Shown: positions 1-8,692 of the stretch, in pieces
Position numbering within the stretch: the stretch's first letter is position 1
Layout of the letters: each line of letters opens with the position of its first letter
NCBI GenBank assembly: GCA_030645235.1
Contig: JAUSMV010000030.1
Span: 1,670,988 to 1,734,987 of the forward strand
Length of the DNA: 64,000 nucleotides
Direction: 5' to 3'
Origin: Parvibaculum sp.
Lineage (GTDB): Bacteria > Pseudomonadota > Alphaproteobacteria > Parvibaculales > Parvibaculaceae
Translations under genes and position numbers: made by a program
The notes under the pieces: model-generated
Told to the model about the DNA's origin: nothing
Database searches by the model: none
Seen by the model: the letters and a program-made list of their open reading frames with translations, nothing else

Positions 1-755
1 CGGGCAAAGCCGCCGCCCAGATGATCGTAGATGCCGCCTTCGCACATATGGTCGAGCGCCTTTAACACCGCATCACCGAAGGGCTGGTTTTTGGTTCTGA
101 GATAGGTGCGCCAGAGAAAATTGATGAGCGGTGTCTGCGGAAATTTTGGTGCGCCGCGAATGCCGCCATGATCCGGATCCATGAGGCTCAGAAGTTTATC
201 CGCAACCGTGTCGAGCATATCCGGGGCCGGTTCGCCCGGATGATTATGCGCAGCCTGAGCGGCGAGGGCATTCAGCAAGCCTTTGCGGTTCTGCTCGATC
301 TTGTCGGGTTCGTCCTGAAAAAGACGCGCGATTTCCTGCATCAGGGGAATGAAGCCGGGCCGGCCGAATTTTGCTTCCTTGGGGAAGTAGGTGCCGCCCC
401 AAAAGGGTTCGCCATCCGGTGTTAAAAACATGGTGAGCGGCCAACCGCCCTGTTCGCCGAGGAGGTGGAGCGCGTTCATATAGATCGTGTCGATGTCGGG
501 ACGTTCCTCGCGATCGACTTTGACGGGGATAAAATGCGCGTTCATCACGCCTGCGACTTCATCATCCTCAAAACTCTCATGCGCCATGACATGGCACCAA
601 TGGCAGGCGGCATAGCCGATGGAGAGGAGGATCGGTTTGTTTTGGGCGCGGGCTTCGGCAAGAGCCGCTTCACCCCATGGTCGCCAATGGACCGGATTGT
701 CCTTGTGCTGGAGGAGATAGGGGCTTGTTTCGTCGGCGAGGAAATTGCGTGACAT
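1..755 (-). CDS. DUF255 thioredoxin-fold protein (YyaL/SSP411 family), C-terminus outside window
   Basis: 251 N-terminal residues are visible; the gene runs off the left edge, so the downstream glycosidase-like helical domain of this family is mostly missing. The protein opens with the family hallmark [16 protein letters not shown] near residues 20-34 and a CHWC motif at residues 51-54 followed by [10 protein letters not shown], then [15 protein letters not shown] and a GGWPLT stretch, the usual DUF255 order. The start is ATG at 755; no more upstream in-frame start fits the family better. The biological role of this family is not settled; a redox function from the CxxC thioredoxin fold is plausible. 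It is divergent from the DUF6489 gene at 830. Family assignment is secure, function is not. Confidence 0.9.
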   Translation of the reverse strand, partial: MSRNFLADETSPYLLQHKDNPVHWRPWGEAALAEARAQNKPILLSIGYAACHWCHVMAHESFEDDEVAGVMNAHFIPVKVDREERPDIDTIYMNALHLLGEQGGWPLTMFLTPDGEPFWGGTYFPKEAKFGRPGFIPLMQEIARLFQDEPDKIEQNRKGLLNALAAQAAHNHPGEPAPDMLDTVADKLLSLMDPDHGGIRGAPKFPQTPLINFLWRTYLRTKNQPFGDAVLKALDHMCEGGIYDHLGGGFA

Positions 756-829
756 TGCTGCGGCTCGGCGGTTCACTTCGGGAACAGATTTGAATTGTCT
801 AGCATAGACAGCAGAGAAGAGATCAGGCC

Positions 830-1102
830 ATGAAAGTCACGTTTGATATTGACCTCACACCGGAAGAGGCCCGTAAACTGATGGGCCTGCCTGATGTCGA
901 GCCGATGCAGCAGCGCCTTCTCGCCCAGCTTGAAAAACAGATTGCTTCGAACCTCTCCTATATGGATCCCGAGCAGCTCGTGAAATCGGTGCTGCCGGTC
1001 GGCGCGCAAGGGTTTGAGCAGTTTCAGAACCTGCTTTGGGGTTTGGCAAAGAGCGCGACGGGCGGGGCGAAGGCGACAAAGAAATCCGGCAAATCAGAGT
1101 AG
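830..1102 (+). CDS. DUF6489 family protein
   Basis: A 90-residue soluble protein starting [20 protein letters not shown], with the conserved 'F(D/N)ID.TPEEAR.l.GLPDV' opening and a helical middle ending in a Gly/Ala/Lys-rich tail. This matches a small alphaproteobacterial family of unknown function often resembling polyhydroxyalkanoate-granule-associated (phasin-like) helices; that resemblance is only suggestive. A purine-rich AGAAGAGA lies just before the ATG. It sits alone between the divergent DUF255 gene and mnmE, with about 100 nt before mnmE and no obvious terminator, so co-transcription with mnmE is possible. Confidence 0.8.
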   Translation: MKVTFDIDLTPEEARKLMGLPDVEPMQQRLLAQLEKQIASNLSYMDPEQLVKSVLPVGAQGFEQFQNLLWGLAKSATGGAKATKKSGKSE

Positions 1103-1204
1103 GATGCGCTAAAGCTCTGCGTTCAAAGAGTTCAACTGCCGCAGCACTCTTTTGAATCGTGGCATTGAATCGGATGCAGAATTTTAAGCGGGGAATGAAT
1201 CGGT

Positions 1205-2530
1205 TTGGAAACGATCTATGCGTTGTCGAGCGCGGGTGGTCGCGCCGGCGTGGCGGTTATCCGCGTGTCGGGCGCAAAGACGCGTTTTGTCATTGAAGTG
1301 CTGACGGGGAGGGCTGTGCCGGGGCCGCGGCAGGCCGTGTTGCGCCGACTGCAAGATCCGAAATCCAATGTGGCGCTCGACAGGGCGCTGGTTCTCTATT
1401 TTGATGGCCCCCAAAGTTTCACCGGTGAGGACGTGGCCGAGTTCCATGTCCATGGCGGGCGGGCTGTCGTCGGCTCTGTCCTTAAGGCGCTTTCGGGCAT
1501 TGAGGGCTTGCGGACGGCGGAGGCCGGAGAGTTCACGCGGCGGGCTTTTGAAAACGATAAACTCGATCTCACTGAAGCCGAGGGTCTGGCCGATCTCATT
1601 GATGCCGACACCGAGGCCCAACGCCGTCAGGCTTTGCGCCAGATGGAGGGGGCGCTTGGTCAAATCTATGAGGGCTGGCGGGCGCGGCTTTTGCGGATTT
1701 TGGCCTATGCGGAAGCCGACATTGATTTTGCCGATGAAGATCTGCCGGACGATCTGATGGCGCGGCTCGGGCCGCAGATTGAAGGGCTTGCGGGTGAGAT
1801 TCAAACGCATCTTGAAGACGGGCATCGGGGCGAACGTTTGCGTGACGGGGTGGAAGTCGCGATTGTCGGTCCGCCCAATGTCGGCAAGTCGAGCCTCTTG
1901 AACCGTCTTGCCGGACGTGACGCCGCCATTGTGTCGGACGAAGCAGGGACAACGCGGGACGTTCTGGAGGTGCGGCTGGATCTGGGCGGTGTGCCCGTGA
2001 CGCTGTCCGACACGGCGGGATTGCGTGAGGCGACCGGAAATATCGAGAAAGAGGGGATCAGGCGGGGACTCGCAAAAGCGTCTTCTGCCGATCTGAGACT
2101 CGTCATGGTTGCAATGGGACCTGACGGGCAGATGACGGGGGATTTTGCCCTCGCTCAGGAGGGTGACTTCCGGATCGTCAATAAGGCCGATCAGGGCGAA
2201 CTCTCAGATTTGCAATCCGGCACTATGGCGATTTCGGCGCTGACTGGGCAGGGGATTGACGGGCTGGTTGCGGCTTTGGAGGCACGGGTGAGCGCGCTTT
2301 ATGGAGCGGGGGAATATCCGGTCATCACCAGGGCGCGGCATCGCGAGGGGCTGGAAGCTTGTCAGGTCTCGTTGGCGCGTGCGCTTGACGGGCTGGAAGC
2401 CGGTCGGGACAGCGCTTTGGTGGCTGAAGATTTGCGATTGGCGATGCGGGCGCTGGGCCGGATCACCGGACGGGTGGATGTCGAGGACCTGCTAGATGTG
2501 GTGTTCCGCGACTTCTGCATAGGCAAATAA
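1205..2530 (+). CDS. mnmE: tRNA modification GTPase MnmE (TrmE)
   Basis: MnmE with MnmG installs the carboxymethylaminomethyl (or aminomethyl) group on U34 of certain tRNAs. The 441-residue product has the N-terminal tetrahydrofolate-binding domain (ETIYALSSAGGRAGVAVIR), a helical domain, and an inserted G domain: P-loop GPPNVGKS at 222-229, the K-loop GTTRD, DTAG at 269-272, NKAD at 326-329. The C-terminus is the invariant FCIGK, where the Cys is essential in characterised homologues. The start is TTG at 1205: an in-frame TGA lies at 1196-1198, so no earlier start exists, and GGGGA precedes it. mnmG follows after a parS site. Confidence 0.97.
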   Translation: METIYALSSAGGRAGVAVIRVSGAKTRFVIEVLTGRAVPGPRQAVLRRLQDPKSNVALDRALVLYFDGPQSFTGEDVAEFHVHGGRAVVGSVLKALSGIEGLRTAEAGEFTRRAFENDKLDLTEAEGLADLIDADTEAQRRQALRQMEGALGQIYEGWRARLLRILAYAEADIDFADEDLPDDLMARLGPQIEGLAGEIQTHLEDGHRGERLRDGVEVAIVGPPNVGKSSLLNRLAGRDAAIVSDEAGTTRDVLEVRLDLGGVPVTLSDTAGLREATGNIEKEGIRRGLAKASSADLRLVMVAMGPDGQMTGDFALAQEGDFRIVNKADQGELSDLQSGTMAISALTGQGIDGLVAALEARVSALYGAGEYPVITRARHREGLEACQVSLARALDGLEAGRDSALVAEDLRLAMRALGRITGRVDVEDLLDVVFRDFCIGK

Positions 2531-2546
2531 TGTTTCACGTGAAACA
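2531..2546. promoter_or_regulatory. parS centromere site 1
   Basis: The 16-bp palindrome TGTTTCACGTGAAACA matches the bacterial parS consensus perfectly. It begins immediately after the mnmE stop codon, about 2.7 kb before parA. ParB (6387-7313) is expected to load here as a CTP clamp and spread. Confidence 0.95.
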
Positions 2547-2631
2547 GAGTCATCTTTCGATTTCTCAGCTGTTGAAAAGTCTTTGACCTTCTTGGGCGGT
2601 TCAGATTAGAGCTTGCCGCAATTCTCCCCTG

Positions 2632-4518
2632 ATGGGTTTTGAGAGGCCGCAATTGGCGCATAGTGAATACGATGTGATTGTGATCGGCGGCGGCCATGCC
2701 GGTTGCGAAGCCGCGTCTGCGGCGGCGCGGGCGGGGGCGTCCACGCTCCTCATCACACACCGTTACGACACGATCGGCGAAATGTCCTGTAATCCTGCCA
2801 TTGGCGGGTTGGGCAAGGGCCATCTGGTCCGCGAAATCGATGCGCTGGACGGTCTTATGGGCCATGTGGGCGATGCCGCCGGTATTCAGTTCCGCCTCCT
2901 CAACCGCCGCAAAGGCCCCGCTGTGCGCGGCCCGAGGGCGCAGGCCGACCGGAAGCTCTACCGGAAGGCCATGCAGGCGGCCATAGAGGCCCAAGGCGGG
3001 CTTAGTGTGGTCGAAGGGGGTGTCAATGACCTCGTCGTCACGGACGGCGCTGTGGCGGGCGTGGTGACAGAGGACGGGCGCATTTTTGCGACGCGGCGCG
3101 TGGTTCTGACCACGGGGACGTTCCTGCGCGGTATGATCCATCTGGGCCTGACGCGGATACCGGCGGGGCGGGTCGGGGAGGCGCCGGCTTTGGGCCTTTC
3201 GGACCGGCTTTACGGGCTTGGGTTCCAATTGGGGCGTTTGAAGACGGGGACACCGGCAAGGCTCGCGGGTGACAGTATTGATTACTCGGAACTGGCCGTT
3301 CAGCCTGGCGATGCGCCACCGGTACCGTTCTCGTTTCTGACGAAAGAAATCACGACACCCCAGATCAATTGTCATATCACGCGAACAACCGAAGCAGGCC
3401 ACCGGATTATTGAGGATAACCTCAAGTATTCGCCGGTCTATTCTGGACAGATTGAGGGTGTGGGGCCGCGTTACTGCCCTTCTATTGAAGATAAGGTGGT
3501 ACGTTTCAAGGAACGCGACAGTCATCAGATCTTCCTGGAGCCGGAAGGGCTGGACGATGATACGGTCTATCCCAACGGGATTTCGACGGCTTTGCCCGAA
3601 GATGTTCAGCTCGCTTTTCTGAAGACGATACCGGGTCTTGAGAATGTCGTGATGCGCCGCGCGGGCTATGCGATTGAGTATGATTATATTGATCCCAGAG
3701 AGTTGAAGCCGACACTCGAAACGCGTCGTCTTGACGGGCTTTATCTCGCCGGTCAGATCAACGGGACGACGGGCTATGAAGAGGCGGCCGCGCAAGGGTT
3801 GATGGCCGGTGCCAATGCGGCGCTGGCAGAGAAGGGCGAAGCGCCTTTGGTGTTTGATCGCGCGACCGCCTATATGGGCGTCCTCATTGATGATCTTATC
3901 ACGCGGGGTGTCAGCGAGCCCTACCGGATGTTTACATCGCGCGCTGAATATCGCCTGACACTGAGAGCCGATAATGCCGATCAGCGTTTAACGGGCCTTG
4001 GCATTGAGCGCGGGCTGGTGGGCGAGGTGCGGCGTGAAGCCTTTGAGGCGAAGTCGGCGGCGCTCGACGCGGCAAAGCTCTATGCCGCAACGAACAAGCT
4101 CTCGCCGAGCGAGCTTTCAAAACGCGGTTTCAAGATCAATCAGGACGGGGTGGCGCGGAGCATTTCCGATCTCCTGTCCGTGCCGGAGATTGAACTGGCG
4201 CAGCTTGTTTCGGTCTGGCCGGAGCTGTCGGAGCTTGAACCGGACATCGCCGAGCAGCTGGAAATTGAAGCGCAGTATTCGGGCTATCTGTCACGTCAGC
4301 AATCGGACATCAATGCGTTCCGCAAAGATGAGGGTCTCGCCATTCCGGCGGGGCTTGATTTCGACGCGGTGCATGGCTTGTCGAGCGAAGCGCGGTTGAA
4401 ACTCAACAAGGCGCGTCCGGCAACTTTGGGGCAGGCGTCGCGTGTCGAGGGCATGACGCCGGCGGCTTTGACTTCTTTGCTTGTCCATATCAAGCAGCGG
4501 GCGCGGCGCTCAGCCTGA
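2632..4518 (+). CDS. mnmG: tRNA uridine-5-carboxymethylaminomethyl modification enzyme MnmG (GidA)
   Basis: FAD-dependent partner of MnmE in wobble-uridine modification. The 628-residue length is typical. The Rossmann FAD motif GGGHAG is at residues 19-24, followed by the family signatures [52 protein letters not shown] and [13 protein letters not shown], then the helical C-terminal domain that contacts MnmE and tRNA. The start ATG at 2632 gives a short family-like N-terminus. It is bracketed by two parS sites, one in the mnmE-mnmG gap and one inside rsmG. Confidence 0.97.
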   Translation: MGFERPQLAHSEYDVIVIGGGHAGCEAASAAARAGASTLLITHRYDTIGEMSCNPAIGGLGKGHLVREIDALDGLMGHVGDAAGIQFRLLNRRKGPAVRGPRAQADRKLYRKAMQAAIEAQGGLSVVEGGVNDLVVTDGAVAGVVTEDGRIFATRRVVLTTGTFLRGMIHLGLTRIPAGRVGEAPALGLSDRLYGLGFQLGRLKTGTPARLAGDSIDYSELAVQPGDAPPVPFSFLTKEITTPQINCHITRTTEAGHRIIEDNLKYSPVYSGQIEGVGPRYCPSIEDKVVRFKERDSHQIFLEPEGLDDDTVYPNGISTALPEDVQLAFLKTIPGLENVVMRRAGYAIEYDYIDPRELKPTLETRRLDGLYLAGQINGTTGYEEAAAQGLMAGANAALAEKGEAPLVFDRATAYMGVLIDDLITRGVSEPYRMFTSRAEYRLTLRADNADQRLTGLGIERGLVGEVRREAFEAKSAALDAAKLYAATNKLSPSELSKRGFKINQDGVARSISDLLSVPEIELAQLVSVWPELSELEPDIAEQLEIEAQYSGYLSRQQSDINAFRKDEGLAIPAGLDFDAVHGLSSEARLKLNKARPATLGQASRVEGMTPAALTSLLVHIKQRARRSA

Positions 4519-4580
4519 ACTCCCCGATTATCCCTATGGGGGTATGGCTTGGCCTTACCCTATATATAGTGTCAGGAACG

Positions 4581-5234
4581 ATGCAAGTCATTGATGCGGA
4601 ATCCTTTTTCGCTGTTTCCAGTGTTTCACGTGAAACAATGGAGCGGCTCCGCGTCTATGAGGCGCTGGTTCTGAAATGGCAAAAGAGCATCAATCTGGTC
4701 TCGGCCTCGACTTTGCCGGACATTTGGGCCCGTCATATGTGGGATTCCGCGCAATTGGCGGGTCTTGCGCCCGAGAATGCGACTTTCTGGCTGGATGTCG
4801 GGAGTGGAGCAGGGTTTCCGGGACTGGTTGTGGCGGCGATGCTCCGCAATCGGCCTGACTTTCGGATGCATCTGGTTGAAAGCGATCAACGCAAGGGGAT
4901 TTTCCTGCGTGAGGCGGCCCGTGTGATGGAGCTTCCGGTTACTGTTCACACCGCGCGGATCGAGAACTGGGCGCTGCAGGGTGATCGAAAACCTGATATC
5001 ATTAGTGCGCGGGCTTTGGCGTCTTTGGGTCAATTATTGACCTGGACCTCTGCTTTCTGGGGAAAAGAGACGATTGGGCTCTTCCTGAAGGGGCAAACTG
5101 CAAGGGATGAATTGACGCAAGCCCAGAAAGATTGGATATTTGAGGCTGAAGCCATTGCCAGCCGGTCGGACGGGTCCGGTCAAGTGCTGAAGCTCTGGGG
5201 GCTTAAACATGCAGATCACCGATACGAAACCTGA
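4581..5234 (+). CDS. rsmG: 16S rRNA (guanine-N7)-methyltransferase RsmG (GidB)
   Basis: RsmG methylates G527 (E. coli numbering) in the 530 loop of 16S rRNA. The 217-residue protein has WQKSINLVS near residue 33, the SAM motif I VGSGAGFPG at about 73-81 and the later ISARALASL segment. ATG 4581, preceded by AGGA, gives the normal length; an upstream ATG at 4536 would add 15 atypical residues. The codons for VSRET are themselves the second parS site, so protein and centromere sequence overlap. The last 26 nt overlap the start of parA, consistent with translational coupling. Confidence 0.94.
   Translation: MQVIDAESFFAVSSVSRETMERLRVYEALVLKWQKSINLVSASTLPDIWARHMWDSAQLAGLAPENATFWLDVGSGAGFPGLVVAAMLRNRPDFRMHLVESDQRKGIFLREAARVMELPVTVHTARIENWALQGDRKPDIISARALASLGQLLTWTSAFWGKETIGLFLKGQTARDELTQAQKDWIFEAEAIASRSDGSGQVLKLWGLKHADHRYET
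4622..4637. promoter_or_regulatory. parS centromere site 2, inside rsmG
   Basis: A second perfect TGTTTCACGTGAAACA lies within the 5' coding part of rsmG, about 570 nt upstream of the parA start. A parS inside the start of rsmG, encoding a VSRET/HVKH-type peptide, is a recurrent alphaproteobacterial arrangement. Confidence 0.95.
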
Positions 5235-6111
5235 CGTCGTTTCCGCCCCTCCGCGTATTGAGGCCTCCCTGCCCAAGCCGCGCATTCTGGTTCTGGCTAA
5301 TCAGAAGGGCGGGGTTGGCAAGACCACCACAGCCATCAATCTGGGTACTGCGCTTGCCGCTGTCGGCGAACGTGTGCTGATTGTCGATCTTGATCCGCAA
5401 GGCAATGCCAGCACGGGTCTCGGCATTGGTAGGGCCGAGCGTAAAGTGTCAGCCTATGATGTACTGATCGGTTCGGCTCTGATTGAAGATGCGGTTGTGC
5501 CGACGAAAGTGCCGGGGCTTGATATTGTTCCGTCCACGATGGATCTGCTGGGCGCTGAACTTGAGCTTGCCTCTGTGCCGCGCCGCTCGCATCGTTTGCG
5601 TGACGCGCTGGCGCGGATGCCGCGTTCGGGACTGGTGCGCGAGGACAGCGACAAAGAACGTGAGATGACAAAACGTCCTTACACGTATCTTCTGATTGAC
5701 TGCCCGCCGTCGCTCAATCTTTTGACCATCAATGCGATGACGGCGGCGGATGCGATCCTTGTGCCGCTGCAATGCGAGTTCTTTGCGCTGGAAGGCCTGA
5801 GCCAGTTGCTGCGCACGGTTGAGCGCGTCAAGACGAGCCTCAACCCGCGTCTTGAAATTCAGGGCGTCGTGCTCACCATGTTCGATCAGCGCAACAAATT
5901 GTCGGACCAGGTGGCGAGCGATGTGCGTCAGCATCTGGGTGACAAGGTTTACCGGACCGTCATACCGCGCAATGTGCGTCTGTCGGAAGCGCCGTCCTAC
6001 GGCAAACCGGCGCTTGTCTATGATCATCGCTGCGCGGGCAGCAAGGCTTATATGAAACTCGCTTCCGAACTGATCCGGCGCGAGCGTGATTTGCGCAAAA
6101 CAGCGGCCTGA
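5209..6111 (+). CDS. parA: chromosome partitioning ATPase ParA
   Basis: Deviant Walker-A ATPase that forms the nucleoid gradient moving ParB-parS complexes. It has KGGVGKTT at residues 33-40, the VDLDPQGNAS motif, LLIDCPPSL (Walker B region) and the Soj/ParA signature LVPLQCEFFALEGLSQLL. The 300-residue length is slightly long: between RLRDAL and LLIDCPPS there is an extra charged stretch (about 12-15 residues, around VREDSDKEREMTKR) compared with what I remember of Caulobacter ParA. The ATG at 5209 overlaps the rsmG end by 26 nt. parB follows after a 275-nt gap. Confidence 0.96.
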   Translation: MQITDTKPDVVSAPPRIEASLPKPRILVLANQKGGVGKTTTAINLGTALAAVGERVLIVDLDPQGNASTGLGIGRAERKVSAYDVLIGSALIEDAVVPTKVPGLDIVPSTMDLLGAELELASVPRRSHRLRDALARMPRSGLVREDSDKEREMTKRPYTYLLIDCPPSLNLLTINAMTAADAILVPLQCEFFALEGLSQLLRTVERVKTSLNPRLEIQGVVLTMFDQRNKLSDQVASDVRQHLGDKVYRTVIPRNVRLSEAPSYGKPALVYDHRCAGSKAYMKLASELIRRERDLRKTAA

Positions 6112-6386
6112 TGATTTTGGTGTGATCGACAATTGAGTCCGAAAAATCCGGATTTAGATGATTTTCTTAATGTGGTTTTGGCCGGTGAGATTTGGCCCTA
6201 CAGACCAAAGTAGTGCCGCCGGATTTGCCGGAGCTGACTGAATTTTGGTGCATGAGACCTCAGAAAATCCGGCCATACTTTTAAATGTGGTGCGGTTTTG
6301 AGGCGAGCGGATTGGTTATCAATTCTTAAACGGAATGACTGATCTTTAAGCGGAATGATTGGCCTTAAACGGAATAGCTGGACGAA
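6112..6386. other. parA-parB spacer with three tandem repeats at its right end
   Basis: No coding region. The gap is AT-richer than its flanks. It carries one GANTC site (GAGTC at about 6135-6139) and, at its 3' end, three repeats described separately. The spacing suggests parB has its own promoter, but no convincing -35/-10 pair was identified. Confidence 0.5.
6326..6380 (+). repeat. three tandem repeats TTAA(A/G)CGGAAT upstream of parB
   Basis: Copies TTAAACGGAATGACTG (6326-6341), TTAAGCGGAATGATTG (6346-6361) and TTAAACGGAATAGCTG (6365-6380) occur with 20- and 19-bp periods, ending 6 bp before the first possible parB start. Near two-turn phasing and proximity to the start suggest an operator or leader element rather than chance. 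It is not the spaced TTAA-N7-TTAA of CtrA. Confidence 0.6.
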
Positions 6387-7313
6387 GTGGGAAAGATGAT
6401 GATGGCAGATGAAAGCCCGAGCCGCCTTGGTCGTGGACTTGCCGCTCTGATCGGCGATGACGCCGCTTTTGCTTTGGGTGATGATCAGGTCCCGGCGCCG
6501 CGCGGTGTGCGCGAAGTGCCGATTGAGTTTCTGCGCGCCAATCCGTTTCAGCCGCGTCACATTTTCCGCGAAGAAGAATTGGCCGATCTGTCGAACTCGA
6601 TCCGCGAGCAGGGCATCCTGCAGCCGATCGTTGTACGTCCGGTCGCGGGTGAGATTGACGCTTATGAAATTGTTGCGGGCGAGCGGCGCTGGCGGGCGGC
6701 GCAGCGGGCGCAGCTTCATCAGGTGCCGATCCTGATCAAGGAACTCACCGACGCGCAGTCTCTGGAAATCGCGATTATTGAAAACGTGCAGCGCGCGGAC
6801 CTCAATGCGGTTGAAGAAGCGGCGGGCTATGACCGGCTGATGCAGCAGTTTGATTATACGCAGGAGAAGGTCTCAAAGCTGATCGGCAAAAGCCGCAGCC
6901 ATGTTGCTAACACTATGAGATTGCTGACACTTCCGGCTTCGGTGCGCAATCTGATTGAGCAGGGCGAGATCACCGCCGGACATGCGCGGCCGCTGATCGG
7001 GCTTGAGGGCGCGGAAGCGATGGCGCGTGAAATTGCCACGAAAAAGCTCTCGGTGCGTGAAGCCGAAGCCCTGGCGCGTAAAGCCAGTACCGGAACGACC
7101 GCTCCGCGCAAGTCGGGCGGAAGCGCCGCGCGGGCTGAAAAAGACGCGGATACCGCGGCTTTGGAGCGCAATATTGCCGAACAATTGGGTCTCAAAGTCG
7201 AGATCAATCATGACGGCGAGGGCGGCGAGGTGACGGTGACTTATAAGTCATTGGAGCAGCTCGACGAAATCTGCCGTCGTCTGGCTGGTCGCGGCGCTCA
7301 GAAAATCAACTGA
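6387..7313 (+). CDS. parB: chromosome partitioning CTPase ParB
   Basis: ParB binds parS, hydrolyses CTP and forms the sliding clamp on the origin region. The 308-residue product shows SRLGRGLAALIGD near the N-terminus (ParA-stimulating segment), the CTP-binding GERRWRAA at about 98-105 and ENVQRADLNA at about 132-141, the helix-turn-helix SKLIGKSRSHVANTMRLL, and a C-terminal dimerisation domain after an Ala/Arg linker. The GTG at 6387 is the longest start; ATGs at 6396, 6399 and 6402 follow in frame, and the last has GGGAAAG six nt upstream and gives the family-typical M-A-D-E opening, so it is quite likely the true start. Confidence 0.96.
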   Translation: MGKMMMADESPSRLGRGLAALIGDDAAFALGDDQVPAPRGVREVPIEFLRANPFQPRHIFREEELADLSNSIREQGILQPIVVRPVAGEIDAYEIVAGERRWRAAQRAQLHQVPILIKELTDAQSLEIAIIENVQRADLNAVEEAAGYDRLMQQFDYTQEKVSKLIGKSRSHVANTMRLLTLPASVRNLIEQGEITAGHARPLIGLEGAEAMAREIATKKLSVREAEALARKASTGTTAPRKSGGSAARAEKDADTAALERNIAEQLGLKVEINHDGEGGEVTVTYKSLEQLDEICRRLAGRGAQKIN

Positions 7314-7639
7314 GCGAGAGTCTTTCGAGCTTCACATTTTCGCCAGTCGCGAATCGTGCCTTTTGAGACACGGTGAAAGCAACGCGTCTTGTCACTGATC
7401 ACTTAGCATTTCTTGCAAGAGATCGAGTGTTTCCATGCAGAGATTGTTGATCAGTTCGTCGAGTGGTTTGATTGAGCGCGAGAATGGCTATCCTCAGGCG
7501 GGGATAGAAATACCCCGACTTATCCTCATCCGACTTGCTCCGGCCCGACTTGACCGGTGCATCCAGCCTGTTTCAGCGAGTGCGGCAAAGATGGATGGCC
7601 CGATCAAGTCGGGCCAAGACGAATTTACAAAAAAAGAAA
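7314..7639. other. gene-free gap between convergent parB and holA
   Basis: 326 nt with no credible gene. Its right half (7542-7615) holds an inverted repeat family element listed separately; the left part shows nothing recognisable. As both flanking genes end here, a bidirectional termination role is reasonable. Confidence 0.5.
7542..7615. repeat. palindromic repeat element (GGCCCGATCAAGTCGGGCC type)
   Basis: The left arm GGCCCGACTTGACCGGTGCATCCA (starting 7542) and the right arm ending in GGCCCGATCAAGTCGGGCC (7597-7615) form an imperfect long inverted repeat; the right arm alone folds as GGCCCGA / TCGGGCC around TCAAG. Sequences of the form 'TGGATG-CCCGATCAAGTCGGG' are familiar as dispersed intergenic palindromes in many alphaproteobacterial genomes. 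Only one copy was noticed in this window. Confidence 0.65.
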
Positions 7640-8683
7640 TCACCGCCTTGCGGCATTTGCGGCCTGAGCTATCCGCATCAGGGTCTGACCGCAGATGGCG
7701 CGTTCGGGCAGATGCGTTGTTTTGCACTGGGCATCGGCTTCGGCGACGATGGCGAGCGCGCGATCGAGGCGGCGGCGGGACCAGAGGGTGAGCTGGCGTT
7801 GCAACTTTGGCTTGCGGGTGAAGTGCACCATCGGGCGCATGGCACCGACAACCATTTCGGGTGTGGAACCGTTTTCCAAAGACTCCATCGCGAGATGCAA
7901 TTGCACGAGATGACGCGACAGCGCGTTCAGCAATGCGATGGGGCTGACATCGGCGCTGCGCGAACGGGCAAGCGCGACATCAAGCGCGACGAGATCGCCG
8001 CCGGTGGCGGCATCGACCACGGCATCAAGCCCGTCTTCAACATTATCCCCGACACAGGCGCGGACATCATCGAGCGTCACCTGCTTTTTCTGCACCGCTG
8101 TGGCCGGTCCCATATAGAGGGATAATTTTTCCAGCTCGTTATTGGTGACGCCGCGATCGCTGCCGAGATGTGATATCAGATAATGAAGCGCGGCGGGTTC
8201 GGCAGTGAGGTGATCGGCGGCGAGGCGCTTGCGGATGGTCTCGCCGAGGCCTGCGCCCGTATCGGCGTAGCAGGCAATGGCGGCCGCATTGGCTTCATTT
8301 TCAAAGAGGCTGCGCAGAGATGAGCGCGCGGCCAGATCGCCGCCTTCGACGATGATCAGCGCGTCGCCTTTAGGGTCTTTCAGGAATGCGTCGAAGACCT
8401 TGGTGAGATTGTCGCCCGCCCCGCGCACACGCACGACGCGACGGCCGCCCAGCATGGCAATGGCGGCGGCTTCGTCGATGAGGCGGGCAGGGTCGGATTT
8501 GATCTCGGCTTCAGAGAGGTCGGAGATCCTGAACGGATCGTGCATGTCATCAAGGACGGAGCGCATCAGCGCATTCATCCGTTCACGGACCAATCCGCCA
8601 TCCGGTCCGTAAACAAGCACGGCAATCACTTTGGCATTGGGTTTTAATGCAAACTGATCGGCGTCCCTGGGCGATATTTTCAT
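7640..8683 (-). CDS. holA: DNA polymerase III subunit delta (HolA)
   Basis: Clamp-loader subunit that opens the beta clamp. 347 residues, close to the family norm. It opens with VLVYGPDGGLVRERMNAL, the degenerate P-loop-like beginning of delta subunits, followed by an Asp/Gly-rich segment (LIIVEGGDLAARSSLR), and a helical C-terminal collar domain (ELEKLSLYMG, HLVQLHLAMESLENG). It lies 9 nt after lptE in the leuS-lptE-holA order, a standard alphaproteobacterial arrangement that supports the call. Confidence 0.92.
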   Translation of the reverse strand: MKISPRDADQFALKPNAKVIAVLVYGPDGGLVRERMNALMRSVLDDMHDPFRISDLSEAEIKSDPARLIDEAAAIAMLGGRRVVRVRGAGDNLTKVFDAFLKDPKGDALIIVEGGDLAARSSLRSLFENEANAAAIACYADTGAGLGETIRKRLAADHLTAEPAALHYLISHLGSDRGVTNNELEKLSLYMGPATAVQKKQVTLDDVRACVGDNVEDGLDAVVDAATGGDLVALDVALARSRSADVSPIALLNALSRHLVQLHLAMESLENGSTPEMVVGAMRPMVHFTRKPKLQRQLTLWSRRRLDRALAIVAEADAQCKTTHLPERAICGQTLMRIAQAANAARR

Positions 8684-8692
8684 CTGAAAAGA

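Noticed and set aside
2362-3795. A 477-codon open frame on the minus strand, antisense to mnmE and mnmG
   Set aside because: It runs opposite to two certain genes, has arginine/histidine-heavy composition typical of antisense frames in GC-rich DNA, and no recognised motif.
6326-6380. Tandem repeats before parB as CtrA sites
   Set aside because: TTAA tetramers are spaced by 15-16 bp instead of 7, so they do not fit the CtrA full site.
7435-8125. Plus-strand frames entering the holA region from the parB-holA gap
   Set aside because: They depend on reading the holA gene antisense, start in the palindromic repeat element, and show no known domain.
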